From assembly GCF_013761175.1 (NCBI RefSeq), contig NZ_JACDUR010000004.1, positions 434,001-498,000 on the forward strand: DNA of 64,000 nt, read 5' to 3'. The notes beneath the pieces were generated by a model. That model had not been told where the DNA came from, made no database searches, and saw only the letters and a program-made list of their open reading frames with translations. The stretch is from Nonomuraea soli (GTDB lineage: Bacteria; Actinomycetota; Actinomycetes; Streptosporangiales; Streptosporangiaceae). The position numbers and the translations under genes are program-made. This document shows positions 24,374 to 32,206 of this stretch, in pieces. Positions within the stretch are counted from its first letter, which is position 1. Every line of letters starts with the position of its first letter.

Positions 24374-27177
24374 CGATGGGCGTCGAGCCGGGCGAGGATG
24401 CGGTTCACGTCGCCCCGCTCGCCCGGCGGCAGCGGCGCGCCCACTGACGCTCGCAGCGCCTGCGCTTCGGCCAGGAGCCGGGTCGCCTCCTCCGTCTCCC
24501 CGGCGAGAGAACGAGCTCCGGCCAGCCCTTCCTTGGCCAGGGCCACGGCGCGCGGATCGGCCGTCGCCTCCGCGGCGGCCAGGCCCTGGAGCTGCAGCCG
24601 GGTCGCCGTGGCGGCGTCGCCGCGCTGCTCGGCGACGAAGCCCAGCTCGGCCAGCAGGAAGGCGGTGCCCGCCAGGCCCTTGACGTCGTCGAGCCAGCTC
24701 AGCCACCGGCGCAGCCGGGTCTCGGCCTCGTCGAGCCGTCCTTGGCGGCGGGCCACCATGCCCAGGCCGACCTCGGAGAACTCCAGCGCCGACCGGTACG
24801 ACTGGCGGGTGGCCAGCTGTACGGCGCGCTCGTGCAGGGTCCTGGCCCTGCCGAGGTCGCCGGTGAGCAGGGCGACGCGGCCCAGCGCGGCGAGCCTGAA
24901 CGCGACGGCGGGCCACAGCCCCAGCTCCTCGGCGTGTTCGAGCCCCTCCTCGCGCAGCTTGGCCGCCTGGTCGTAGTCGCCGCCGATCTCGGCCAGCATC
25001 GCCAGGGAGTCGGCGGCCTCCAGCTGCCCCCAGCGGTCGCCGAGCTCGGTGAAGGCGGCCAGGGCGTGCTCGCCGTCGGCGCGGCTCGCGGCCAGGTCGC
25101 CCAGGGCCATGGCCAGGTGGGAGCGGGTGGCGAGGGCCGCGGCCCGGGTCCAGGCGTCGCCCTCCTGGCGGGCTCGTTCCAGCACCTGCTCGATGCGGCG
25201 CAGGTTCGCGGCGAAGTCGCCGTAGGCCCACCGCACGTGCACGGCGAACCACGAGGCCCGCACGCCACCCGTCGCGACGGTGTCGGGGGGTTCGCCCAGG
25301 GCCGTGGACATGCCCGCGAGCCAGGCGCGGTCGCCTCCCGACGCCGCCAGCGCGTCGCGTGCCTCCACCAGGCGCCCCCGCAGGTGCCGGTACCAGGCCA
25401 GCGCGTCCGCCAGCCGTGCGTCGTGTACGAGCCCGAAGTCGGCAGCCTCCGCGTCGAGCCGCGCCAGCCACTCCCGCTGCCGTGCCCCGCGCACCTCGGG
25501 TTCGGCCCGTACGGCCAGGCCGACGAAGTAGGCGTGATGCAGGTCCCGTATCCGCGATTCCTCACCCGAGTCCGCCAGCTTCTCGCGGGCGTAGGCGCCG
25601 ATCGACTGCAGCAGCAGGTAGCGCGGCCCGGCCCCGACGACCACCAATGACCGGTCGGCCAGCCGCGCCAGCTCCTCGGCTCCGACGCCGACCGCCTCGG
25701 CCGCCTCCAGCGTGCAGCCCCCGGCGAAGATCGACAGCCGCCGCAGCGCCGTACGCTCCGCCTCCGACAGCAGCTCCCAGCTCCAGTCGATGACCGCGCG
25801 CAGGGTGCGCTGCCGGGCGGGCAGGCCGCGGATCTCGGGGCTGAGCGTGGCGAACCGGTCGTCGAGCCGCCTGGCCAGCTCCTCCAGCCCCAGCGCGCGC
25901 ACCCGGGGCGCGGCCAGTTCCAGCGCGAGGGGCAGGCAGTCGAGCCTCCGGCAGATCTCGGCGACCAGGTCGCCCGGTTCGACGGCGGCCCGTTCGGCGA
26001 ACAGCTCGACGGCGGCGGGCTCGCTGAGCGGCTCCACGTCGAACCTGGCCTCGCCCGGCAGGCCGAGCGGTTGCCGGCTGGTGGCCAGGATCCTCAGCCC
26101 GGGCGCGGCGCCCAGCAGGGTGCGGGCGAGTTCGGCGACGTCGTCGATCACCTGCTCGCAGTTGTCGAGGAGCAGCAGGGTCCGCTTGTCGCGCAGGGCG
26201 TCGGTCAGGGGGATGTCGTCGCGGATGCCGAGCGTCGCGGAGATCGACCGGGTGAGGTCGGCGGCCGTGCGGGCCGCGGCGAGCTCGACCAGCCACACCC
26301 CGTCGGGCGCCGAGTGCGCCAGCCCGTTGGCGGCGGCCAGCGCCAGGCGGGTCTTGCCGACGCCGCCGGGCCCGGCGAGGGTCACCAGCCGGGCCCGGCC
26401 GAGCAGGTCCCCGACTCGTCGCACCGCTCCGTCGCGCCCTACCAGCCGGGTCAGCGGGGCGGGCAGGTTGGTTCTGGCGGGCTCCTGCCGGACCATCGCC
26501 AGGTGGAGCTCCCGCAGCTCAGGACCGGGGTCGACGCCGAGCTCCTCGGCCAGCCGTACCCTGAACCCGTCGAACGCCGTGAGCGCCTCGTGCCGCCGCC
26601 CGGCCCGATCGAGGGCCCTGAGGTGCAGCGCGAGCAGCCGCTCGCGGAACGGGTGCGCCTCGACCAGCGCGCCGAGCTCCACCGCCCGGCCCAGCGCCAG
26701 CCGTACCTCCGCCCGCTCCTCGATCAGCGCCAGCCGCAGCTCCTCCAGCCGCGCGGCGTACGGCACGGCGAAGTCGAGCCCTTCCAGCACGGGACCACGC
26801 CACAGGCCCAGCGCCTCGTCAAGCAGGTCGGCTCTGGCGGTGAGCTCGGAGGCGGCGCGGGCGGCGGCGGCCAGGCGCTCGAACTGCGCGGCGTCGAGCC
26901 ACTCCACGACCACCTGGTAGCCGCCCGCCCGCCGCACCACCAGCCCGCGGTCGCCGAGTGCCCCTCTGAGCTGGGAGACGCGCGCCTGCAGCACGGCGGC
27001 GGCGTTGCGCGGCGGCTCGTCGCCCCACAGGTCCTCGATGAGGATCTCGGCGGGCACCGGCCGGGGCGCGTGGATGAGCAGGTCGGCCAGGAGCGCGCGG
27101 ACCTTGGTCTCGGCCACGGCGAGCGGCCGGCCGTCGTCCGCCCACACCATCAGTGGACCAAGCACTCCGAACCGCAC
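24331..27177 (-). CDS. AfsR/SARP-like regulator with BTAD, NB-ARC and TPR region (copy 1)
   Basis: 948 aa from GTG 27177. The N-terminal winged-helix SARP domain starts 'MRFGVLGPLMVWADDGRPLAVAETKVRALLADLL'; a BTAD domain spans to about residue 245. The NTPase has Walker A 'GPGGVGKTRLALAAANGL' (about residue 270) and Walker B 'TLLLLDNCEQV' (about 335). The remaining 400 residues are helical TPR-like. Such proteins are ATP-dependent activators of specialised metabolism or redox genes. It is divergent from an NAD(P)-dependent oxidoreductase, with an 11-bp-spaced direct repeat between them. A paralogue with the same context lies at 53543-56416. Confidence 0.85.
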   Translation of the reverse strand: MRFGVLGPLMVWADDGRPLAVAETKVRALLADLLIHAPRPVPAEILIEDLWGDEPPRNAAAVLQARVSQLRGALGDRGLVVRRAGGYQVVVEWLDAAQFERLAAAARAASELTARADLLDEALGLWRGPVLEGLDFAVPYAARLEELRLALIEERAEVRLALGRAVELGALVEAHPFRERLLALHLRALDRAGRRHEALTAFDGFRVRLAEELGVDPGPELRELHLAMVRQEPARTNLPAPLTRLVGRDGAVRRVGDLLGRARLVTLAGPGGVGKTRLALAAANGLAHSAPDGVWLVELAAARTAADLTRSISATLGIRDDIPLTDALRDKRTLLLLDNCEQVIDDVAELARTLLGAAPGLRILATSRQPLGLPGEARFDVEPLSEPAAVELFAERAAVEPGDLVAEICRRLDCLPLALELAAPRVRALGLEELARRLDDRFATLSPEIRGLPARQRTLRAVIDWSWELLSEAERTALRRLSIFAGGCTLEAAEAVGVGAEELARLADRSLVVVGAGPRYLLLQSIGAYAREKLADSGEESRIRDLHHAYFVGLAVRAEPEVRGARQREWLARLDAEAADFGLVHDARLADALAWYRHLRGRLVEARDALAASGGDRAWLAGMSTALGEPPDTVATGGVRASWFAVHVRWAYGDFAANLRRIEQVLERARQEGDAWTRAAALATRSHLAMALGDLAASRADGEHALAAFTELGDRWGQLEAADSLAMLAEIGGDYDQAAKLREEGLEHAEELGLWPAVAFRLAALGRVALLTGDLGRARTLHERAVQLATRQSYRSALEFSEVGLGMVARRQGRLDEAETRLRRWLSWLDDVKGLAGTAFLLAELGFVAEQRGDAATATRLQLQGLAAAEATADPRAVALAKEGLAGARSLAGETEEATRLLAEAQALRASVGAPLPPGERGDVNRILARLDAHRHPEGERRRKSAGA

Positions 27178-27190
27178 CAGGTCAGGCTAT

Positions 27191-27223
27191 CCGTAGGAAA
27201 CCCGTAGCCCGCTCCGGCAGAGT
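27191..27223 (+). promoter_or_regulatory. SARP-type promoter of the oxidoreductase gene
   Basis: CCGTAG occurs at 27191-27196 and again at 27202-27207, an 11-bp helical-turn spacing typical of SARP direct repeats. Ten bp after the second repeat is CAGAGT (27218-27223), and 7 nt later ATG 27231. The distances match the promoter at 56428-56459 next to the second AfsR-like gene. Confidence 0.6.
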
Positions 27224-27230
27224 CACGGCC

Positions 27231-28100
27231 ATGACGAAGAACGTGACGATTGCCGGTCTGGGCGCGATGGGATCGAAGATGGCCGAGGTCTACCTCGACC
27301 ACGGTTACGAGGTGACGGTCTGGAACCGCACGGCCGCCAAGGCCGACCCGCTGGTCGCCAGGGGAGCGGTCAGGGCCGACACCGCCGCCACGGGTGCGTT
27401 GATCCTGATCAGCCAGGTCGACTACCGCTCCATGTACGACAGCCTCGGCGACGCGGACCTGAGCGGCAAGGTGCTGGTCAACCTGAGCTCCGACACCCCG
27501 CAGACCCTGCGTGAGGCGGCCCGCTGGGTGAGTGAACGCGGCGGCGAGCTGGTCACGGCGGGCATCATGGTGCCGCCGCCCGGCATCGGCCAGCCCGGCG
27601 CCTACAGCTTCTACAGCGGCAGCGAGAGCCTGGTCGAGCGGCACCGGCAGACGCTGGAGGTGCTGGGCGAGGTGAAGTTCATGGGGGAGGACCACGGGCT
27701 GGCCATGGCCTACTACACCGCGAGCCTGCACCTGTTCTTCTCCACGCTGGCCGCCTTCATGCAGGGCGCCGCGCTGGTCGGCGACGCGGGCACGTTCCTG
27801 CCGTTCGCCCAGGAGACCATGGTCGAGCTGGGCGGCGACGGGCCGATGGGCTATCTGAAGATCCTCGCCCGGGAGATCGAGCAGGGGGTCTATCCGGGCG
27901 GCGAGAACAACATGCACATGATGGCCGTGAGCATGGAGCACATCCTGCACGCGAGCAAGGACGCCGGCCTCGACGTGACCCTGCCGGCCGCGCTGGCGGA
28001 GGTGATGAACAGGACCGTCGGCAGCGGCCACGCCGCCGACGGGCTGGGCAGCGTCTACGAGGTGATCCGGCCGCGCAGCAGGTCCATCAGCTCGGTGTGA
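27231..28100 (+). CDS. NAD(P)-dependent oxidoreductase, 6-phosphogluconate dehydrogenase/imine reductase family
   Basis: 289 aa. ATG 27231 is chosen because the Rossmann motif 'VTIAGLGAMGSKMAEVYLDHGYEVTVWNR' should begin within a few residues of the start, and because of the leaderless promoter. The coenzyme site (GxGxxG plus 'VWNRTAAKA', Arg suggesting NADPH) and the helical C-terminal domain fit imine reductase/beta-hydroxyacid dehydrogenase-like enzymes. The substrate is unknown. It is divergent from the AfsR-like regulator, its likely activator, and overlaps the convergent tetR gene by 46 nt. Confidence 0.8.
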   Translation: MTKNVTIAGLGAMGSKMAEVYLDHGYEVTVWNRTAAKADPLVARGAVRADTAATGALILISQVDYRSMYDSLGDADLSGKVLVNLSSDTPQTLREAARWVSERGGELVTAGIMVPPPGIGQPGAYSFYSGSESLVERHRQTLEVLGEVKFMGEDHGLAMAYYTASLHLFFSTLAAFMQGAALVGDAGTFLPFAQETMVELGGDGPMGYLKILAREIEQGVYPGGENNMHMMAVSMEHILHASKDAGLDVTLPAALAEVMNRTVGSGHAADGLGSVYEVIRPRSRSISSV

Positions 28101-28564
28101 ACCTCCTCGATCGAGCGGTCGGGACGCAGCACCTTCCGCTCGATCGAGACGGTCAGCACCATGCCGAAGACCGCCGTGGGCGCGACGCCTCCGGGCACGT
28201 GGCGCTCGTAGACGCTGATGACCCGGGAGCGCAGCGCGGCCACGGCGTCCTGCCAGGCCGTACGCCACATCTCGGCCAGCAGGACCCGCGCGAACGGCCC
28301 GTAGCGGGCGAAGAACTCCAGCTGGGCGAGCACGGCGGCGTCGAGGTCGCCGGCCTCGCCCATGGCGTCGGCGAGCAGGCCGATGCCGTAGTCGAGCAGC
28401 TGCGCGAACAGCTGCTCCTTGCTGCCGAAGTTGTAGAAGACCGTGCCCTTGGCGACTCCGGCGCGTTCGGCGATGGCCTCCACGGTCGTCGCCGTGTAGC
28501 CCTGCTCGGCCATCAGCTCGATGGCCGCGGCGAACACCTTGAGCCGGGTCTCCTGGCGGGTCAC
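28055..28564 (-). CDS. TetR-family transcriptional repressor
   Basis: 169 aa from GTG 28564, whose GTGA overlaps the stop of the upstream permease gene. The helix-turn-helix 'RLKVFAAAIELMAEQGYTATTVEAIAERAGVAKGTVFYNFGSKEQLFAQLL' is a standard TetR N-terminus; the C-terminal ligand domain is short. It is the third gene of an ABC ATPase-permease-tetR operon. A palindromic ACTGAC-CA-GTCAGT operator lies before the operon's first gene, so autorepression and control of the transporter are likely. Confidence 0.85.
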   Translation of the reverse strand: MTRQETRLKVFAAAIELMAEQGYTATTVEAIAERAGVAKGTVFYNFGSKEQLFAQLLDYGIGLLADAMGEAGDLDAAVLAQLEFFARYGPFARVLLAEMWRTAWQDAVAALRSRVISVYERHVPGGVAPTAVFGMVLTVSIERKVLRPDRSIEEVHTELMDLLRGRITS

Positions 28565-30933
28565 AGCGCCAGCTCCGGGTGGAGCCTGCGCATCGACCAG
28601 GTGCGACCCCGGTGTACGGCCAGCACGGTCAGCGCGAGGCCCAGCAGAAGGAAGGCGGACAGCACCCCGCAAGCCTGCCACACCACGGTGAGGTCGCCGC
28701 CGCTGATCAGCCGCCGCAACGCCGCGACGAGCCAGCTCATCGGCAACCACGGCGAGATCGTCTGGAAGAAGCCGGGTGAGGTCTCGATCGGGTAGGTGCC
28801 CGCGGCCGAGGTGAGCTGGAGCATCAGCAACGCCAGCGCCACCACCCGACCGGGTGGTCCGAGCAGCGCGTTGACCGCCTGGATCAGGGCCAGGAAGGCG
28901 GCGCTCGCCAGGAGCAGCATGCCCGCCAGCCCCCACCAGTGCGCCGCCTCCAGGCCCAGCAGCCTGAGCGCGCCGAGCAGGATGCCCACCTGGGCGAGGC
29001 CGAGGACCGCCGCGGGAATCCAGCCCGCGAGGGCGGTCCTGAGGGCGCCGGTGGTGCCCGCGAGCAGGCGGGGGTTGAGCGGCCGCAGCACCATGTAGGC
29101 GATCATCGCGCCCACCCACAACGCCAGCGGCACGAAGAACGGCGCGAAGCCGGTGCCGTAGTTGGGCACCTCGTTCTCCACGGAGGTGGCCAGCTTGACC
29201 GGGTCGCTCATGACCTCGCTGCGGCTCTCGCGCTCGCTGTCGGAGTAGTCGGGGATCTGCGAGGCGCCCTTGCCGAGCCCGTCCGCCAGTTCGCCCGAGC
29301 CGTCGGCCAGCTTGCCGAGCCCCTGGCCGAGGTCGTCGGCGCCGTCGTGGAGCTTGCCGACGCCCGCCTGGAGCGAACCGGCGCCCTGGTGCAGTTTGCC
29401 GACACCGCTCTGCAGCTGCCCGGCACCGTCGCTGAGCTTGCCGATCCCGCCGCCCAGCTTGCCGACGCCGGCGCCGAGCTCGGCCAGTCCGTCGCCGACC
29501 TTCGCGGAGCCGGCGGCGAGCTTGGCGGCGCCTGCTTCCAGCTGTCCTGCCCCGGAGCCGACCTGGCCGAGCTTCTCGTGGACGGTCGCGGATCCGTCGG
29601 CCAGCTTGGCCAGACCCGCGTCGAGTTCGGCGAACTGGTTGCGCACGCCGTCGAGCTTGGGGCCGAGCTGGGGCGCGATCCTGGCGATCTCGCGTGCCTG
29701 CCTGGCCAGCTCGCGCGCCTTGTCCGGCAGGTCGCTCGGGCGCGTGCCCAGCTCGCCTGCCTGGCCGGACAGGGCGGCGCTCTGCTCGGAGGCGCGCTCC
29801 GCCGAGGTGGCGGCGCCCCTGAGCAGTTCGCGGACCTGCGGGTCGGCGTCGGGCCCGAGCGCGTCGAGCGCGGAACGCGCCTGTTCCGCGGCGCTGGAGG
29901 CGTGCTGGCCCACCTGGCCGGCCTTGGCCGCCAGCCGTTCCGCTGCGCCGGTGCCGGCCCCGTCGGCGAGGGCGTCGGCGGCGTCGGCCACCGCCTCGGC
30001 CGCGGCGGCGACCTTGGGGCCGTACTCGTCGAGGAGGGGCACGTAGGTGTCGGCCAGCCGGTTGACGGTGGCGAGCTGGGCGTGCACCTGCTCGTAGGCC
30101 TGGCGGTTGCCCTCGGCCAGCGGTCCGGTGCCCTCGTCGCGCAGCCTGGCCACGCCGTCCCGGAGCTCGCCCAGCTTGCCCTGCAGCGTGGTCAGCCCCG
30201 TGGTGACCTGCTGCGAGCCGTCGCGCAGCTTCACCGCCCCGGCCGACAGTTTGGCGGTGGCGGTGCCGGCCTCGTTCAGCCCCACGGTCAGCTTCCTGCT
30301 GCCCTGGACGGCGGAGCCGAGGCCGCCCGTCAGCTCGCGCGTGCCCTGCTCGGCGTCGCCCAGCCCCTGGCTCAGCCGGCCGGCGCCCTCGCCGGCCTCG
30401 GCCGCGCCCTCCTGGAGCTGCCCGGCGCCGTCGGCGGCCTCAGTCGTCTTGTCGTGGATGTCGGAGAAGGAGAGGAAGACCTTGTCGAAGTAGCCCTGGA
30501 CGGCCGTCCGCGACGCCGCGGCCCGCACCTCGTCGAAGACCGCGTCGGAGATCGTGCCCATGATGTAGGAGCGGCCGGTGTCGACACGCACCCCCAGCTC
30601 GGCGGGCTCCTTCGTGCCGGTCAGCCGCGAGCTGAAGTCGGCCGGGATGGTCAGCGCGACGTAGAAGCCGCCGTCGCGCACCCCGTCGGCCGCCTGCCGC
30701 GCGTCGACGTCGCGCCAGCCGAACACCTTCCGCTCGCGCAGCTCGTCGGCGAGCTCGGGACCGTAGGTGCCGGTGTCCTCCACGACCAGGGCGACCGGCA
30801 GCCTGTCCAGGTTGCCCTGCGGATCCCAGAACGACCACAGGTAAAGGCCCGCGTACAGCAGTGGCAGCAGCACCACCCCGGCCAGCGCCGCCCTGGTCAG
30901 CCTCGACCTGGTGAACCTGCGCAGCTCTCTCAT
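28561..30933 (-). CDS. YhgE/Pip-like ABC-2-type membrane protein with long coiled repeat region
   Basis: 790 aa from ATG 30933, overlapping the ATPase stop (TGATG). One N-terminal helix ('LTRAALAGVVLLPLLYAGLYLWSF'), an exported domain, then about 400 residues (roughly 170-570) of Gly/Ala/Leu heptad-like repeats such as 'GAGQLEAGAAKLAAGSAKVGDGLAELG', and six C-terminal helices with an ABC-2-like permease core. This is the YhgE/Pip ('phage infection protein') architecture, related to EsaA of type VII secretion and to RND-like exporters. The cargo is unknown. It pairs with the small ATPase encoded upstream. Confidence 0.8.
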   Translation of the reverse strand: MRELRRFTRSRLTRAALAGVVLLPLLYAGLYLWSFWDPQGNLDRLPVALVVEDTGTYGPELADELRERKVFGWRDVDARQAADGVRDGGFYVALTIPADFSSRLTGTKEPAELGVRVDTGRSYIMGTISDAVFDEVRAAASRTAVQGYFDKVFLSFSDIHDKTTEAADGAGQLQEGAAEAGEGAGRLSQGLGDAEQGTRELTGGLGSAVQGSRKLTVGLNEAGTATAKLSAGAVKLRDGSQQVTTGLTTLQGKLGELRDGVARLRDEGTGPLAEGNRQAYEQVHAQLATVNRLADTYVPLLDEYGPKVAAAAEAVADAADALADGAGTGAAERLAAKAGQVGQHASSAAEQARSALDALGPDADPQVRELLRGAATSAERASEQSAALSGQAGELGTRPSDLPDKARELARQAREIARIAPQLGPKLDGVRNQFAELDAGLAKLADGSATVHEKLGQVGSGAGQLEAGAAKLAAGSAKVGDGLAELGAGVGKLGGGIGKLSDGAGQLQSGVGKLHQGAGSLQAGVGKLHDGADDLGQGLGKLADGSGELADGLGKGASQIPDYSDSERESRSEVMSDPVKLATSVENEVPNYGTGFAPFFVPLALWVGAMIAYMVLRPLNPRLLAGTTGALRTALAGWIPAAVLGLAQVGILLGALRLLGLEAAHWWGLAGMLLLASAAFLALIQAVNALLGPPGRVVALALLMLQLTSAAGTYPIETSPGFFQTISPWLPMSWLVAALRRLISGGDLTVVWQACGVLSAFLLLGLALTVLAVHRGRTWSMRRLHPELAL

Positions 30934-31487
30934 CACAACTCCACCAGGTGATCGAAACGGGCGGGCGGCTGCACGCAGGAGGCGACCACGGCGACGTCGA
31001 GCCCGCGCAGCAGGTCCCACAGCACGTCCTGCCGGTCGGCGGGCAGGCCCCGGTCGACGTTGTCGGCCAGGATCACGCCCGGCCGGTCGAGGAGGGCGAG
31101 CGCGAGGCCGAGCCGTACGGCCTGCTCGCGGTCCAGCTCACCGGCGGCGGTCCGGTCGCCGGCGGTGAAGCCGACCCGTTCCAGGACCCGCTGGTACGGC
31201 ACGCGCCTGCGCTCCCGCAGGTGCTCGCGGACCGTGAGCTGACGGTCGAGGTCGGTGACCCCGTCAACGAGCGCGAGCGCGGCGACCCGGCGGATCTGCC
31301 TGGGCCTGGCGTGCCCTGCCACGGTCAGCGTTCCGGAGGAGGGCCGCATCCGCCCCGCGAGGGTCAGCAGCAGGCTCGTGCGCCCGCTGCCGGCCGCCCC
31401 CGCGACGACGGTCAGCTCACCGGAGGCGGCGCTCAGGGTGACGTCCGAGAACACCCCCTCGACCGACAGATCCTTCGCGACGATCAC
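30933..31487 (-). CDS. Small ABC-type ATPase with degenerate catalytic motifs
   Basis: 184 aa from GTG 31487, with AAAGGAGGG upstream. The fold is ABC-like, but Walker A reads GAAGSGRTS (residues 30-38; Arg36 replaces the usual Lys), the signature region is 'ELDREQAVRLGLALALL' instead of LSGGQ, and Walker B ends 'ILADN' with Asn143 in place of the catalytic Glu. The protein is shorter than typical subunits (about 220-250 aa) and lacks a clear H-loop. It may bind but not hydrolyse ATP, or work as a structural partner of the YhgE-like permease. Confidence 0.75.
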   Translation of the reverse strand: MIVAKDLSVEGVFSDVTLSAASGELTVVAGAAGSGRTSLLLTLAGRMRPSSGTLTVAGHARPRQIRRVAALALVDGVTDLDRQLTVREHLRERRRVPYQRVLERVGFTAGDRTAAGELDREQAVRLGLALALLDRPGVILADNVDRGLPADRQDVLWDLLRGLDVAVVASCVQPPARFDHLVEL

Positions 31488-31502
31488 GTGGCCCTCCTTT
31501 AA

Positions 31503-31516
31503 ACTGACCAGTCAGT
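31503..31516 (-). promoter_or_regulatory. TetR-type operator before the ABC/permease/tetR operon
   Basis: ACTGAC-CA-GTCAGT is a perfect 6-bp inverted repeat with a 2-bp centre, located 16 nt upstream of GTG 31487 next to its ribosome site. It is typical of TetR operators; the TetR protein encoded by the third gene of the operon is the probable ligand. Confidence 0.6.
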
Positions 31517-31532
31517 ACAAAAGGTAGCGCAC

Positions 31533-31561
31533 AAAAAGAGGGCCCCGTCCTCCGGGACCCT
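31533..31561 (-). terminator. Intrinsic terminator of the GNAT gene
   Basis: On the minus strand an AGGGTCCCG / CGGGGCCCT stem (one internal mismatch, 5-nt loop) is followed by CTTTTTG, the best T-run terminator in this part of the window. Confidence 0.7.
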
Positions 31562-31568
31562 TCTCCGC

Positions 31569-32093
31569 CTAGCGCAGCTCGCCTTCCAGCAGGCCCATCA
31601 TCACCATGTCGTGCCACTTGCCGCCCCGGCGGAAGCCGTCGCGCGCGACGCCCTCCTGCACGAAGCCCACCTTCTCGTACACCCTGCGCGCCGCCACGTT
31701 GTCGGCGACGACCCACAGCTCGATCCGGTGCAGCCGCATCTCCTCGAACCCGTAGCGGCACATCACCCGCATCGCGTCGCTGGCCAGGCCCCTGCCCCAC
31801 TGGTCCTTCTCGCCGATCCACAGGTCGAGCTGCGCCATGCCCAGCTCCGGCTGGGCGTCGCGCAGCCGGATCGCCCCGACCAGCTTGTCGTCGCCGAGGG
31901 TCTCGATGCCCAGCAGGGTGGTGGCGTAGGAGTTCGTGTCACGCTCCAGATGCCGCCTGGTGAGCTGGGCCAGGGACTCGGGATAGCCCGCGTTCATCCA
32001 GCGCACCACCTCGGGGTCGGCGCCCCAGCGCCACAACGACGGGGCGTCGTCGGGTTCGAGCGGGCGGAGGCGGACCTTGGTTCCAGTGAACAT
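31569..32093 (-). CDS. GNAT acetyltransferase (RimJ/RimL-like)
   Basis: 174 aa. 'MFTGTKVRLRPLEPDDAPSLWRW' is the usual N-terminus of RimJ/RimL-type GNATs; 'LDLWIGEKDQWGRGLASDAMRVMCRYGFEEM' holds the acetyl-CoA-binding Q/RxxGxG/A-type loop and 'NVAARRVYEKVGFVQEGVARDGF' the C-terminal motif. It acetylates an amino group of a protein or small molecule; the substrate cannot be told. Monocistronic, ended by an intrinsic terminator. Confidence 0.8.
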   Translation of the reverse strand: MFTGTKVRLRPLEPDDAPSLWRWGADPEVVRWMNAGYPESLAQLTRRHLERDTNSYATTLLGIETLGDDKLVGAIRLRDAQPELGMAQLDLWIGEKDQWGRGLASDAMRVMCRYGFEEMRLHRIELWVVADNVAARRVYEKVGFVQEGVARDGFRRGGKWHDMVMMGLLEGELR

Positions 32094-32139
32094 GCCCTCT
32101 GTCTATCAGGGGTGGTCAACCGGTTTTCTCTGCCAGAAA

Positions 32140-32162
32140 GCCCGCGGCGGGACGCCGCGGGC
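32140..32162 (-). terminator. Terminator hairpin of the dipeptidase gene
   Basis: GCCCGCGGCG / CGCCGCGGGC form a perfect 10-bp stem with a 3-nt loop, followed on the minus strand by TTTCT. It lies 45 nt after the dipeptidase stop codon. Confidence 0.65.
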
Positions 32163-32206
32163 TCTCGTAGTGCGACTCAGATGCCGCTGGGCTCTCGCGA
32201 GGTGAC

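Noticed and set aside
24331..28100. Specialised-metabolite gene cluster around the AfsR-like regulator
   Set aside because: No PKS, NRPS, terpene or RiPP genes nearby; the regulator faces a single oxidoreductase.
28939..30951. 670-codon plus-strand frame over the YhgE-like gene
   Set aside because: Its repeats mirror the heptad repeats of the minus-strand protein; no start signal.
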